Source: an uncultured Bacteriovorax sp.
GTDB lineage: Bacteria > Bdellovibrionota > Bacteriovoracia > Bacteriovoracales > Bacteriovoracaceae
Length of the DNA stretch: 45,005 nt
NCBI GenBank assembly: GCA_946480715.1
Contig: CAMLKK010000025.1
Location: forward strand, 1 to 45,005
Reading direction: 5' to 3'
The notes under the pieces were generated by a model, which did no database searches, was not told the origin of the DNA, and saw nothing but the letters and a program-made list of their open reading frames with translations. Below, one piece after another: positions 15,599 through 24,000 of the stretch (the first letter of the stretch is position 1; each line of letters starts with the position of its first letter). A program made the translations under genes and the position numbers.

Positions 15599-17686
15599 AT
15601 GAGGAATAAACTCCATTGGCTGATGCTTTCATCGCTTGTGCTCTCTGCATGTCAGACGAGTCCCACCCACAATGCTCGCTATCCCAGTTCTGAAGCGGAT
15701 AACAAAAAATGGGATGAGCTGAGGCTTTTGCAGCAGAAAAAATTCGAGCTGCATGCTGAATACATGAATCTTGAAAAGAAAAAGCGATTTGAACAAATCG
15801 AAAAAGTAAAAAACGACATTAAAGTTGTTGATGCGGAAATAGCAAAATTAGCTAACCAGATTCAACCACTGGAAGCAGAGGGCGGACTATTCTATCACTC
15901 AAAAAAGGATTGGCGTCTCGAAGATGAAGAGATCTCGCTTAATGATCTTTCACTCTATGGCCTTGATAAAAAAGTTAGACTTTCTTTTTCAACTTTTGAG
16001 GCGAAAGCAACGACTATTGAACTCAATCACAAATTGATTTCCAATAGTGGCTATACTCATTTTGAAAATGATAAAGAGCCTCCCAAGTTAAACTTCACCA
16101 TTAAATGTGATGGACCTTTTTCAATCAAATATGGTCTCACTCGAAATATAAAGGCCAATGAAGAATACGAATTTAAACTAGGTGATAAAAAACTTAGCAA
16201 TGATAAGACGACACTCACAATGAACTCGAAGGTGAATAGTTGTGATGTAAGATTTATTAGTGATCTTGATGAAAAAGCGCAATATGGTTTTACGCTCGAG
16301 AATGAAGCCAAAAGATTTAAAGGCCTCGAGACCATTCTTTCAACGACAGAAAAATGTTCTCTGTTGAAGAGTTCAGAAAATTTTATCGATTCGACATTCT
16401 TTCCGAACATGACCTGTCCAACGAAGTATGAATCGATCAAACTTCTTCCAGAGCCAGAAGATAGTTTACATGCGAGAGTTGTGGCCCTGCTTGGACAAGA
16501 TCTTCCAAAAGATTTTGTGAAGAATGCAAATCCATATGCTCCTCTCGATTTTAGTAAAGCTCCTAAGTATGATGCGCTTTTAGTTTCATATCTTGTTTTC
16601 CGAGCAGACTTCTATGGAACATTGATGGCCAGACTTCTTTCCCATCATGCGGATAAAGGTGCAGTCGTCAGAGTGATTGTTTCAGATGTTATTACGCTTA
16701 AAAAAGATGAAGCGATGTATGAGCGTATGATGGCCAGACATCCGAACATGAAATTCATTAAATACAGATTTGATTCGGATCAAGGCGGGGGAGCTAAGTT
16801 TTCCCAACTTCACCGTACGAATCACGTAAAGTTATTTCTCGCTTATTCTAAAGACGATCCAAAACAATCGATCGCAATCGTCGGTGGACGTAACATCCAT
16901 GACGGATTTGTTTTCAAAACTCCCGTTGATGTTTCTGCACATCCTGAAATCGTAAACTATGTTTCGGGTGACGAATCATGGGCCTACTGGCGCGATTTTG
17001 AGATGGTCATCAGTGGACAAGATTTTGTAGAAAGTGCTGTTCGTCATTACTTGAATTTCTATCACATCAACAAAGAAAATCTCGTTATGAAACTTTCCAG
17101 TGTTGCAACTGCCAACGAAAACGCAGTTCAAACTGACAAAGGTTCAATGAGACACATGGTTTCGATTCCGTTTAAAGATGATCCAAACCTGAACCTTTTT
17201 TATGCAAAGATGATTGATACGGCCAAGAAGAAAATCCTCATTTCATCTCCATACTTTCGTCCGGTAAAAGAAATTGGAGAGGCCCTGGATCGCGCGATTC
17301 AAAGAGGTGTTGATATCACCATCGTTACTCGTCTTGATCTCGAAGGTGACACTGCCGACTTTATTTTAGGTGCAGTTAACAAAGACGGTGTTAATCGTTA
17401 CCTGGAAAAAGTAAAAGTTTATGAATATATAGAGCCAAAGGTTATTCTTCACTCAAAGTTATTAATGGTGGACGACGAAGTTTCTTTCATCAGTTCAGTG
17501 AACTTGAATAAACGAAGCTTCTATCATGATTTAGAAAATGGTGTTGTTGTTAACGATAAAGAATTTACGTTGAAGATGGATGCTCTATACAAAGACTACT
17601 TGAAGCTTTGTAAACCATTAACAGAAAAACAAAAAATCATTTTCTGGAAACGCTGGTTAATTACATTACTCGATAAGGTCTTCTAA
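15599..17686 (+). CDS. Phospholipase D family lipoprotein (cardiolipin-synthase-like)
   Basis: A 695-residue lipoprotein. The signal peptide ends in the lipobox LSAC (Cys18), so it is membrane-anchored outside the cytoplasm. Residues about 40-75 are a charged coiled-coil-like helix. Residues 80-280 are a beta-rich region I do not recognise. From about residue 300 there are two PLD domains: a first, modified HKD motif with His409 and Lys411 (NHVKLF) and a downstream GGRN, and a canonical second motif His618-x-Lys620-x4-Asp625 (HSKLLMVDD) followed by SSVNLN. Such enzymes hydrolyse or transfer phosphodiesters. In a predatory-type organism a prey-lipid or envelope role is possible but is inference. 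It appears to be a single-gene unit. Confidence 0.83.
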   Translation: MRNKLHWLMLSSLVLSACQTSPTHNARYPSSEADNKKWDELRLLQQKKFELHAEYMNLEKKKRFEQIEKVKNDIKVVDAEIAKLANQIQPLEAEGGLFYHSKKDWRLEDEEISLNDLSLYGLDKKVRLSFSTFEAKATTIELNHKLISNSGYTHFENDKEPPKLNFTIKCDGPFSIKYGLTRNIKANEEYEFKLGDKKLSNDKTTLTMNSKVNSCDVRFISDLDEKAQYGFTLENEAKRFKGLETILSTTEKCSLLKSSENFIDSTFFPNMTCPTKYESIKLLPEPEDSLHARVVALLGQDLPKDFVKNANPYAPLDFSKAPKYDALLVSYLVFRADFYGTLMARLLSHHADKGAVVRVIVSDVITLKKDEAMYERMMARHPNMKFIKYRFDSDQGGGAKFSQLHRTNHVKLFLAYSKDDPKQSIAIVGGRNIHDGFVFKTPVDVSAHPEIVNYVSGDESWAYWRDFEMVISGQDFVESAVRHYLNFYHINKENLVMKLSSVATANENAVQTDKGSMRHMVSIPFKDDPNLNLFYAKMIDTAKKKILISSPYFRPVKEIGEALDRAIQRGVDITIVTRLDLEGDTADFILGAVNKDGVNRYLEKVKVYEYIEPKVILHSKLLMVDDEVSFISSVNLNKRSFYHDLENGVVVNDKEFTLKMDALYKDYLKLCKPLTEKQKIIFWKRWLITLLDKVF

Positions 17687-17689
17687 GAA

Positions 17690-18193
17690 TTAAAGCAGTT
17701 TCAGGCCACTAGGATCAACCTTGTGGCCTTCCAATTGAAGCAAGAAAATTTTCATTTCCATTCCACCGCTAAAGCCCGTTAACTTACCAGTTGAACCGAC
17801 AACTCTGTGACAAGGAATGATGACGGGAATTGGATTTTTTCCATTTGCTCCGCCTACTGCACGTTGAGCGTTTGGTGACTTGAGATATTCGGCCTGTTTG
17901 CCATAACTCCAGACTTTGCCGTAAGGAATTTTAGTCAGTGCTTTCCAAGCTTTGTTTTGAAATTCAGTTCCATTTGGAGCTAATGGCAAATCAAAGTTCT
18001 TTCTTTCACCATCGAAATACTCTTTAAGTTGTTTTTTTGTCATGGCGAGTACAGGGTGCTTGTCGGCCTTTTTTGCACCTTCAAGCATCGGCTTCATTTC
18101 CTCACCAACATAAAGAGCGAGCAGGTGAGTGTCGTTTGCAACTAAAGTTATTTTCCCAATTGGAGATGATAATGTTTGAAATGCTTTCATCAT
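17690..18193 (-). CDS. ogt: Methylated-DNA-protein-cysteine methyltransferase
   Basis: A 167-residue DNA repair protein that removes the alkyl group from O6-alkylguanine onto its own cysteine. The acceptor Cys128 sits in the diagnostic PCHRVVG motif. The preceding YGKVWSYGKQAEYL and RAVGGANGKNP are the helix-turn-helix and Asn hinge of the family. Length fits Ogt/MGMT rather than the larger Ada. Two adjacent ATGs (18193, 18190) follow AAGGA. It is convergent with the phospholipase D gene, with three bases between stops, and lies 14 bases downstream of the N-acetyltransferase gene, so the two may share a transcript. Confidence 0.95.
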   Translation of the reverse strand: MMKAFQTLSSPIGKITLVANDTHLLALYVGEEMKPMLEGAKKADKHPVLAMTKKQLKEYFDGERKNFDLPLAPNGTEFQNKAWKALTKIPYGKVWSYGKQAEYLKSPNAQRAVGGANGKNPIPVIIPCHRVVGSTGKLTGFSGGMEMKIFLLQLEGHKVDPSGLKLL

Positions 18194-18207
18194 TTTTCCT
18201 TACTGTT

Positions 18208-18999
18208 TTAAAACAATCTAGCAAAATTCGACGTTGTTGGTAATCCAATCTTGAATTTTTCTTTTAAGATATTTTTCAATTCGGCTTCAGATTCAATATC
18301 TTTTGATTCGATAGCACCATTGTTTTTTGTCGTCGTAAATTTACGATTGAGTAAAGTGTAACGTCCTTCATCAGTAAAAAGCGCGGCAATGAGATTACTT
18401 CTAAAATGAGAAGTGGGTAACTGTGACGTATAGAAGTTCGACATCTCTAAATCTGCTGGATAGACAAGATCTTCGGTGAATGCATAGACATTGCTCCAAA
18501 CACCAGGCTCACTTTCTTTTTTTAGAATTGTGCCGAATTCCTCATCTACTTCTAATTTAAAATTATCGTTTAACTGTTTATCAATCCTATTTAGTTCAAA
18601 AGGCATTGGTGAATAAAGACCTGGACCGCCGAAGCCAGCGTCTACCAGATATTTTTTAGCATTCAATTCAACGAGCAATAGGATATGGGTTTTAGGATTG
18701 ATACCAACCCCTCTATACATAACTCTTGAAAGAAGCGGACGAACTTTAAAACCTAAGATTTTGAGTGATTCCAAAAGCAGTTGATTCAGTTCAAAACAAT
18801 ATCCACCACGCTCAGAATCGATAAGCTTCTGTTGCAGGTCCTGAGGTGTTAAACGAATTTCTTGATGGTGAAAGCAATCAATGTTTTCAAATGGAAATCG
18901 TTTGAGTTGATTGGTCTGAATATCATAAAGGCTTGTTTCAGTGAGAGAAGGTGTAGAGAGTCCACACTTTGCGAGGTATTTTTCAATATTTATCGTCAT
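18208..18999 (-). CDS. Arylamine N-acetyltransferase
   Basis: A 263-residue enzyme that transfers acetyl groups from acetyl-CoA to arylamines, hydrazines or related amines. The NAT catalytic triad is readable at near-canonical positions: Cys68 (RGGYCFE), His105 (NPKTHILL) and Asp120 (YLVDAGFG). The RFPFENID block near residue 34 is also typical. I chose the ATG at 18999 because AAGGAT lies seven bases upstream and the length fits the family; the open frame continues 25 codons further without a good start. It is divergent from the lipoprotein gene at 19062. Confidence 0.92.
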   Translation of the reverse strand: MTINIEKYLAKCGLSTPSLTETSLYDIQTNQLKRFPFENIDCFHHQEIRLTPQDLQQKLIDSERGGYCFELNQLLLESLKILGFKVRPLLSRVMYRGVGINPKTHILLLVELNAKKYLVDAGFGGPGLYSPMPFELNRIDKQLNDNFKLEVDEEFGTILKKESEPGVWSNVYAFTEDLVYPADLEMSNFYTSQLPTSHFRSNLIAALFTDEGRYTLLNRKFTTTKNNGAIESKDIESEAELKNILKEKFKIGLPTTSNFARLF

Positions 19000-19061
19000 T
19001 TTTGGATCCTTAAGGAGAGTCAACAGGCTTAAGTTTAGCTCTTTTATGACGATAAAAAAAC

Positions 19062-19943
19062 ATGAGTTCATCAAAGTTTACCTTACTTTTTCTTCTCCTA
19101 TTTACAACAGCTTGTTCACTGTCTCCGGTGAAAACATTTGTAGCGGATAATCCGGGCGTAAATAGAGACCCCGCTAATTTTCAAAGCTGTTTTCAGATGA
19201 TGAACGCCGTAATTAATCACAGACAAGTTGATTTTCAAGATGAATCATTACTGACGAAAGCAAAAGATTTGAATGAACTGGAACTTGCTTATGGTGAAGA
19301 ATCTTTAATCGATCTTCAACGAAGACTTGATAATGAATCTATTAAAGCAGCAACAAAACATGCGCATGCACTTTTAACAAAACCCGTGGCATTTGATAAA
19401 AGCATGAAAAAAGCAACATATGTCACTCCTCAAGAAGCGCAAGAGATTCTCAATTCCATCACCAACTCTAAAGTGAATCAAAACCATTATTGTTATGATC
19501 CTAATAATACCACTGGCTTTTGTTTTGGTCGCGCGGTCATTGGTCACATGGAAGCACTCGCTCGCGGAGTTCATCCAGATGCTATCAAAAAAATCTGGAT
19601 TGCCGGTGACATGAAAGAGTGGGGACATCATGTGGCCCCAATGGTTAAGTCAGAAAACGGATGGCTAGTTCTTGATACAAATATCGGCAAACCTCTATCG
19701 CCGGAAGCTTGGTATAAATACTACACACCAATGAAAGCTCCCAAAGCAAAAGACATAATGTTATTTGTCACTCAAGGTGGACGTTTTGGTCCGTATGATA
19801 GTGAAGCTTACAGTGCCGTCAATCTCTTCAATACAAACGGAGATACTTTTGATCGCGCGAATGATTTTTACAAAGGTTATTTTCACGATTACTTCGAAGC
19901 ACTTGAACAAGATAAATCATTCAAAAAAATTCCTGTTCGTTAA
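19062..19943 (+). CDS. Lipoprotein with protein-glutaminase-like (Cys-His-Asp) domain
   Basis: A 293-residue lipoprotein with a signal peptide and lipobox TTAC (Cys18). The middle of the protein shows a likely papain-fold triad: Cys154 in FCFGRA, His190 in WGHHVAP and Asp205 in LVLDTN. This arrangement, with CF-x-RA, then H-x-x-x-L and W-x-x-HVAP, resembles the protein-glutaminase/Gln-deamidase family, which deamidates glutamine side chains in proteins. Recognition is from motif pattern only. It would act in the periplasm or at the surface. Its 3' end overlaps the convergent universal stress gene by four bases. No strong Shine-Dalgarno precedes the ATG. Confidence 0.6.
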   Translation: MSSSKFTLLFLLLFTTACSLSPVKTFVADNPGVNRDPANFQSCFQMMNAVINHRQVDFQDESLLTKAKDLNELELAYGEESLIDLQRRLDNESIKAATKHAHALLTKPVAFDKSMKKATYVTPQEAQEILNSITNSKVNQNHYCYDPNNTTGFCFGRAVIGHMEALARGVHPDAIKKIWIAGDMKEWGHHVAPMVKSENGWLVLDTNIGKPLSPEAWYKYYTPMKAPKAKDIMLFVTQGGRFGPYDSEAYSAVNLFNTNGDTFDRANDFYKGYFHDYFEALEQDKSFKKIPVR

Positions 19944-20377
19944 ACAGGTCGCATAACAAAAACATTGCATGGTGAGTACTTCACCAAGAAGTCAGCTAGT
20001 GAACTTGAGAATAATCCCTCAATGCCATGTTGTCCTCTAGTAGCGACAATCGCCATATCTGCACTAACTGCATGGAGATATTCTTTTATTTTTTCTTCTC
20101 TTGAATGGGTAAAAAAACATTCGCAACTCATGTTACGTGGATCCAAACCTAAATCGGCCCCTAATTGATTGAGAATTCCAACTGTACTTCTTTCAATGTC
20201 AGGATATTGTTCTTCCGTGGGATAGATGACTGGCAACAAATCTATATTATAAAAATGAATTTCAAAAGCATGAACGAGGTGCACTCGACAGTTATTTAAA
20301 TCGATAGATTTTTTTACGGCCTTTAAAGTATCAAGACACTTTTGATTTAAGTCTACACAGAGGACAATGTTTTTCAT
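19940..20377 (-). CDS. Universal stress protein (UspA domain)
   Basis: A 145-residue single USP domain with the family's first strand (KNIVLCVDL) and final strand (CNVFVMRP). The ATP-binding signature G-x2-G-x9-G-S/T is degenerate: the region reads ATRGQHGIEGLFSSS, losing two of the glycines, so nucleotide binding may be altered. USPs are induced by starvation, hypoxia or other stress. A GGAG Shine-Dalgarno lies eight bases before the start at 20377. Position next to flavoprotein, Hsp20 and nitrite-reductase genes fits a stress or low-oxygen island. Confidence 0.88.
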   Translation of the reverse strand: MKNIVLCVDLNQKCLDTLKAVKKSIDLNNCRVHLVHAFEIHFYNIDLLPVIYPTEEQYPDIERSTVGILNQLGADLGLDPRNMSCECFFTHSREEKIKEYLHAVSADMAIVATRGQHGIEGLFSSSLADFLVKYSPCNVFVMRPV

Positions 20378-20477
20378 AAGGAACTCCTCGTTAATTTAAA
20401 AACTGTATGATCACAGACCTCATGATTCAAGACGCACTGGCATTTCATATGCACTCACTTCAAGTGGAGAGTATACT

Positions 20478-21434
20478 ATGGAAAAAAAATACGATGCAGT
20501 TGTTATTGGAGGTGGTCCGGCAGGATTAAGTTGCGCCTTAACGCTTGCACGTGGTGGTCGGCGGGTAGCCGTATGCGATGACGGACATCCTCGCAACGCG
20601 AGTGCAAAGGTCATGCATAATTTTCCTGCTCTCGATGGAATAAATCCTTCTGAATTCCTCAAGAATGTCAGAGATAATCTTAGAAAATATGAAGAAGTGA
20701 CCTTCATTCCAATGAAGGCGATTGATGTGGTAGAAAGGGAAAAACTTTTCATCACAACACTTGCCGATAATAGTAAGATTGAGAGTAAAAAAATTGTTCT
20801 CGCAGAAGGGCTGAAAGACGAATTGCCGGACATTCCGGGAATTAAGGAAGGTTGGGGTAAGTGCGTTTTTCAGTGCCCTTATTGTCACGCATATGAGTTT
20901 AAAGCGCAATCGATCGGAATTCTGGCACATGAAAAATCACTTTTTCATACATTGAAATTACTTCTAGGTTTCAGTAACGACATAACGATCTTCACTGACG
21001 GGAAAAAATTTATAACAGGTGAAGATCTTGCCATTTTTCAGACAAAGGGAATTGAACTCTACGATGAAAAAGTTGAATCCCTTATTCTTGACAGTGAACA
21101 TCTGAAGGGAATTCGGCTGGAGTCAGGAGAAATTATCCCTCGTGATGTTCTTTTTATCAGACCGGCATCTCACTTGAAATCTGACATTGGAAAAAGGCTA
21201 GGTTGTCACCTGACCGAGAATGGAACATTCAATACTGACGAAAATTGTAAAAGTTGTGTGAGTGGAGTCTATATCGCTGGCGATGTGAGCAGTAAAATGC
21301 ATTCTGTTCTTCTTGCTTGTGCAGAAGGATCAAAAGCTGGTCTCAATCTCAACTTAGAACTAATGGAAGAAGAATTTAATTCCCATGTAGCACCCATTCT
21401 AATTGCACGGCAATCGCCCTCACTTCATCCTTGA
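20478..21434 (+). CDS. Thioredoxin-reductase-like FAD/NAD(P)-dependent oxidoreductase (copy A)
   Basis: A 318-residue flavoprotein of the thioredoxin reductase fold. The FAD-binding GGGPAG is at residues 11-16 and the redox CxxC is Cys133-Cys136 (CPYCHAYE). The late GVYIAGDV binds FAD. The CxxCHxYE variant differs from the CATC of classical TrxB and is seen in TrxR-like side branches, so the partner may not be thioredoxin. It has a clear paralogue in this window at 32229-33137. The 3' end overlaps the convergent MocR gene by ten bases. A GGAG ribosome site precedes the start. The upstream region holds AAACTGT at 20400-20406, the half-site found near the MocR promoter. Confidence 0.85.
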   Translation: MEKKYDAVVIGGGPAGLSCALTLARGGRRVAVCDDGHPRNASAKVMHNFPALDGINPSEFLKNVRDNLRKYEEVTFIPMKAIDVVEREKLFITTLADNSKIESKKIVLAEGLKDELPDIPGIKEGWGKCVFQCPYCHAYEFKAQSIGILAHEKSLFHTLKLLLGFSNDITIFTDGKKFITGEDLAIFQTKGIELYDEKVESLILDSEHLKGIRLESGEIIPRDVLFIRPASHLKSDIGKRLGCHLTENGTFNTDENCKSCVSGVYIAGDVSSKMHSVLLACAEGSKAGLNLNLELMEEEFNSHVAPILIARQSPSLHP

Positions 21435-22855
21435 GCAAGACGCGCGATTCTTTCAACTGCTTTTTCCGTACGCTCTTCCCATAGAGCACCAGTGTTCATA
21501 CGAATAAAGTTTTGATATTTGCCGTTACTTGAAAAAACCGGACCAGGAATAATTCCGATTTTATGTTTCAGCGCCTTTTGATGGAGCGAGAGTGCATTAA
21601 CATTTTTTGGAAGTTCTACCCACAATAAACAACCACCTTTTGGCGTTGTAATTCTCGTTCCTTCAGGAAAAGTATCCAGTATTTTTTTGGAATATAAAAC
21701 CATGTTTTGGGCAAGAGTTTGTCTTAGTTTTCTGAGTAGTCTTTCATGATTATTATTTTTTAAGTGATCAGCAATGGCCATCTGAGCAGGTGAGTTTGCG
21801 GTAACGGTTTGAGAGAATTTAATCATTTCAATTCGCTCCATATATTTCTGTGGTGGTATGATCCAGCCAATGCGATATCCAGGAGCGAGTGTTTTAGAAA
21901 ATGAAGAGCAGTAGATAACATTCTCATGTTTGTCGAACGATTTGAGGGCAAGCGGTCTGTTTCCTTCAAAATTTAATTCACCGTAAATATCATCTTCAAT
22001 GACGACTACATTATATTTGCGACAAATCTCAACACATTTATGTTTGCTTTCATCATCCATCAAGCTACCTAATGGATTTGAAAATGAAGGAGTAATGAGC
22101 AGTGCCTTCACAGGATACTTTTTTAATTTTTCTTCCAGACAATCGAGATCTAATCCTTTATCAGATGAAGAGGCGAGCTCTAATATTTTTAGACCTAAAT
22201 TTTCGATGGCATGTAATTGGCCGTAGTAAGTTGGGCTTTCGACCGCCACAATGTCACCAGGTTTAGTCACACACTTTAATGCAAGATTTATGGCCTCCAT
22301 GCAACCGGCCGTTATATTGATGTCTTCTGCGTGAGCATCAAATCCCATTTGCAAAGTTCTTTTAGAAAGTTCCTGACGAAGCGGCCAGTGTCCTGAGTTG
22401 ACTTCATAACGAATAAATTCTGGGCCGTGAAGTCTGGCCATCTTCATTAAAGATTTTTGTAAATATTCTGTGGGGAGTAAACTAGGATCAATAATCGCAG
22501 CACCGAGAGGTACAATCGTAGTATTCCCACATGTACGAATGACATCTAAAAAAGTGTTGTTGCTGCTAATATGTCGAGGCCCAGCTTGAGGCCGAGATTT
22601 AATTCCTGCTTCCTCTAAAAAAGGACGATGTTTTACATAGTATCCGGATTGTGGACGAGCTTCAATGTAGCCCGTTCTTTCTAACAGTTGATACGTTTGA
22701 ATGACTGTTGAAACACTTACTTTAAGACTTGAACTTAATTCTCTCATTGATGGAATTTTAGTTCCTGGGAGATAAGTTCCTTCACTGATCCAACTTTTAA
22801 TTCTGTCTGCGATCTGAATGTAGAGATGTTCTTGATTGTCGAATATCATTTTCAT
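21425..22855 (-). CDS. MocR-family transcription regulator (GntR HTH fused to aminotransferase-like domain), copy A
   Basis: A 476-residue regulator. Residues 1-75 are a GntR winged helix (YIQIADRIKSWI... IPSMRELSSSLKVSVSTVIQTYQLLERTGYIEARPQSGYYV). Residues about 110-476 are a fold-type-I aminotransferase-like domain with PLP-binding Lys321 in SSFSKTLAPGYRIGW. MocR proteins sense PLP or amino compounds and usually regulate a divergent neighbour. Here that neighbour is the DUF2917 gene at 23013; the flavoprotein gene on the other side converges. A promoter and palindromic operator lie at 22913-22947. A second, different MocR is at 33726. Confidence 0.92.
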   Translation of the reverse strand: MKMIFDNQEHLYIQIADRIKSWISEGTYLPGTKIPSMRELSSSLKVSVSTVIQTYQLLERTGYIEARPQSGYYVKHRPFLEEAGIKSRPQAGPRHISSNNTFLDVIRTCGNTTIVPLGAAIIDPSLLPTEYLQKSLMKMARLHGPEFIRYEVNSGHWPLRQELSKRTLQMGFDAHAEDINITAGCMEAINLALKCVTKPGDIVAVESPTYYGQLHAIENLGLKILELASSSDKGLDLDCLEEKLKKYPVKALLITPSFSNPLGSLMDDESKHKCVEICRKYNVVVIEDDIYGELNFEGNRPLALKSFDKHENVIYCSSFSKTLAPGYRIGWIIPPQKYMERIEMIKFSQTVTANSPAQMAIADHLKNNNHERLLRKLRQTLAQNMVLYSKKILDTFPEGTRITTPKGGCLLWVELPKNVNALSLHQKALKHKIGIIPGPVFSSNGKYQNFIRMNTGALWEERTEKAVERIARLAQG

Positions 22856-22912
22856 AGATTCTCACACCTTTAGGATGAACAATAGATACAGTTTGAAGTC
22901 CCACGGACCAGT

Positions 22913-22936
22913 ACAGTTTAGCATATTTTAAACTGT
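22913..22936. promoter_or_regulatory. Candidate MocR operator (8-8-8 inverted repeat)
   Basis: ACAGTTTA and TAAACTGT form a perfect inverted repeat with an eight-base spacer. A further direct half-site ACAGTTT lies at 22888-22894. The palindrome overlaps the proposed -10 of the MocR gene and lies in the MocR/DUF2917 divergent region, so autoregulation is likely. MocR operators commonly combine direct and inverted half-sites; the assignment here is inference. Confidence 0.5.
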
Positions 22937-22947
22937 TATGGTTACAA
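22920..22947 (-). promoter_or_regulatory. Putative promoter of MocR gene copy A
   Basis: On the minus strand TTGTAA (22942-22947) and TATGCT (22920-22925) are separated by 16 bases, a reasonable sigma-70-like -35/-10 pair. The -10 falls inside the spacer of the palindrome at 22913-22936. Confidence 0.35.
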
Positions 22948-23012
22948 TTCAAACAACCTGAATCTGTATTGGTTTTAGAAATAATCCGATAATGGACTCA
23001 GAAGGAGGCTTT

Positions 23013-23261
23013 ATGGAAGCCAAAGGTTTAAATATTCTTAATGTTAATCAAACAATGACTATAAGTGGAAGAAAGGACATAGAGGTTCTATCTGGTAAAT
23101 TATGGGTTACTTATGAAGGTGATTCGGAAGATCATTTTTATAAGGCCGGAGAGAAGTTTACTACACCGGCACGTGGATTAACTGTCATACAAGCTTTAGA
23201 TACAAGCACTCTCACAGAGATTGTTCACGGAAAACATGCTTACATTCTTCAAGGAGCTTAA
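23013..23261 (+). CDS. DUF2917 domain protein
   Basis: An 82-residue small beta-rich protein. The block KLWVTYEGDSEDHFYKAGEKF matches DUF2917, whose members carry a W-x-T-x-x-G-D-x-x-D core and look cupin-like; function is not established. I chose the ATG at 23013 because AAGGAGG lies just ahead at 23002-23008; an ATG at 22992 is in frame but has no ribosome site. It is divergent from the MocR gene, the usual arrangement for a MocR target. Its last 50 bases overlap the convergent phosphoribosyltransferase gene. Confidence 0.75.
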   Translation: MEAKGLNILNVNQTMTISGRKDIEVLSGKLWVTYEGDSEDHFYKAGEKFTTPARGLTVIQALDTSTLTEIVHGKHAYILQGA

Positions 23262-23883
23262 GCACTTCTTTATCTTCCACTTGATCGAAGTTCAAATAAT
23301 ACTGGGCCACAGCTAAGAACTTTGTCGATTCACTTACAGTTACAACATCAATTCCTCTTCTTCTAAATTCACTCGCTGTTTGCGCTGAACAAACAGGAAC
23401 AGCGAGTATCACTTGAGTGGCTCCCAGGGATTTAAGATAATCACATCCTACTTTAGCGGTTACACCTGTTGCGAGACCATCATCTATCAGAATAACTTTT
23501 TTATTTTTTACATCAGGAAGTTTTCTACTAGAACGATAGAGGCTCACACGTCGGTGAAGTTCTTTTTTTTCTTTATCAATTGTTTTTTGAATGAGTGCAT
23601 CGATGTCTGAATTCACTCGTGTGTATAAAGGATTAATCCAATAACTTTCATCTTCAGTAATAGCACCAATGCCAAACTCTTCATTATGAGGATGTCCAAT
23701 TTTCCTAACGACTAAAACATCATATGGAATTTTATTCTGTTCAGAGATCTTACTGGCAATGGGAACTCCTCCTCGAGGGAGTGCAAGTAATACAAATTCT
23801 TTTTCTCGGCCTTTAATAATTGGCCCTACTACAAGCGCGAGTTTTTCCCCAGCATCATTACGATCTATGAACGATAATTCCAT
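23212..23883 (-). CDS. Phosphoribosyltransferase-domain protein
   Basis: A 223-residue PRTase-fold protein. The PRPP-binding motif VILIDDGLATGVTA is intact. The N-terminal ALPRGGVPIA and VVRKIGHPHNEEFGIGAI blocks mark the subgroup found in hypoxia or stress gene sets, including the mycobacterial DosR-regulon protein Rv0571c. The nucleobase substrate is not known for this subgroup. GGAGG seven bases upstream fixes the ATG at 23883. The 3' end overlaps DUF2917 by 50 bases, about 16 codons, in the convergent orientation. It is divergent from the Hsp20 gene. Confidence 0.85.
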   Translation of the reverse strand: MELSFIDRNDAGEKLALVVGPIIKGREKEFVLLALPRGGVPIASKISEQNKIPYDVLVVRKIGHPHNEEFGIGAITEDESYWINPLYTRVNSDIDALIQKTIDKEKKELHRRVSLYRSSRKLPDVKNKKVILIDDGLATGVTAKVGCDYLKSLGATQVILAVPVCSAQTASEFRRRGIDVVTVSESTKFLAVAQYYLNFDQVEDKEVLKLLEECKHVFREQSL

Positions 23884-23953
23884 CAGCACCTCCATTTATT
23901 AAAAATGGAGCAAGAATCAGGCCTTTGTTTTGCAAATTATTTATTTAGAACCT

Positions 23954-23970
23954 TGTTGGTTCAATCAACA
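23954..23970. promoter_or_regulatory. Inverted repeat upstream of Hsp20 gene
   Basis: TGTTG-N7-CAACA lies 30 bases before the Hsp20 start in the divergent region. It contains TTGGT and ATCAA half-sites like those of FNR/DNR boxes, but with spacing three instead of four, so it is only a weak candidate operator. Confidence 0.25.
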
Positions 23971-24000
23971 TTAATAAATTGTTTTTGTCAGGAGAAAGTT

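Noticed and set aside
23954..23970. True FNR box before Hsp20
   Set aside because: The half-sites are one base too close for an FNR/DNR site; kept only as a weak inverted repeat.
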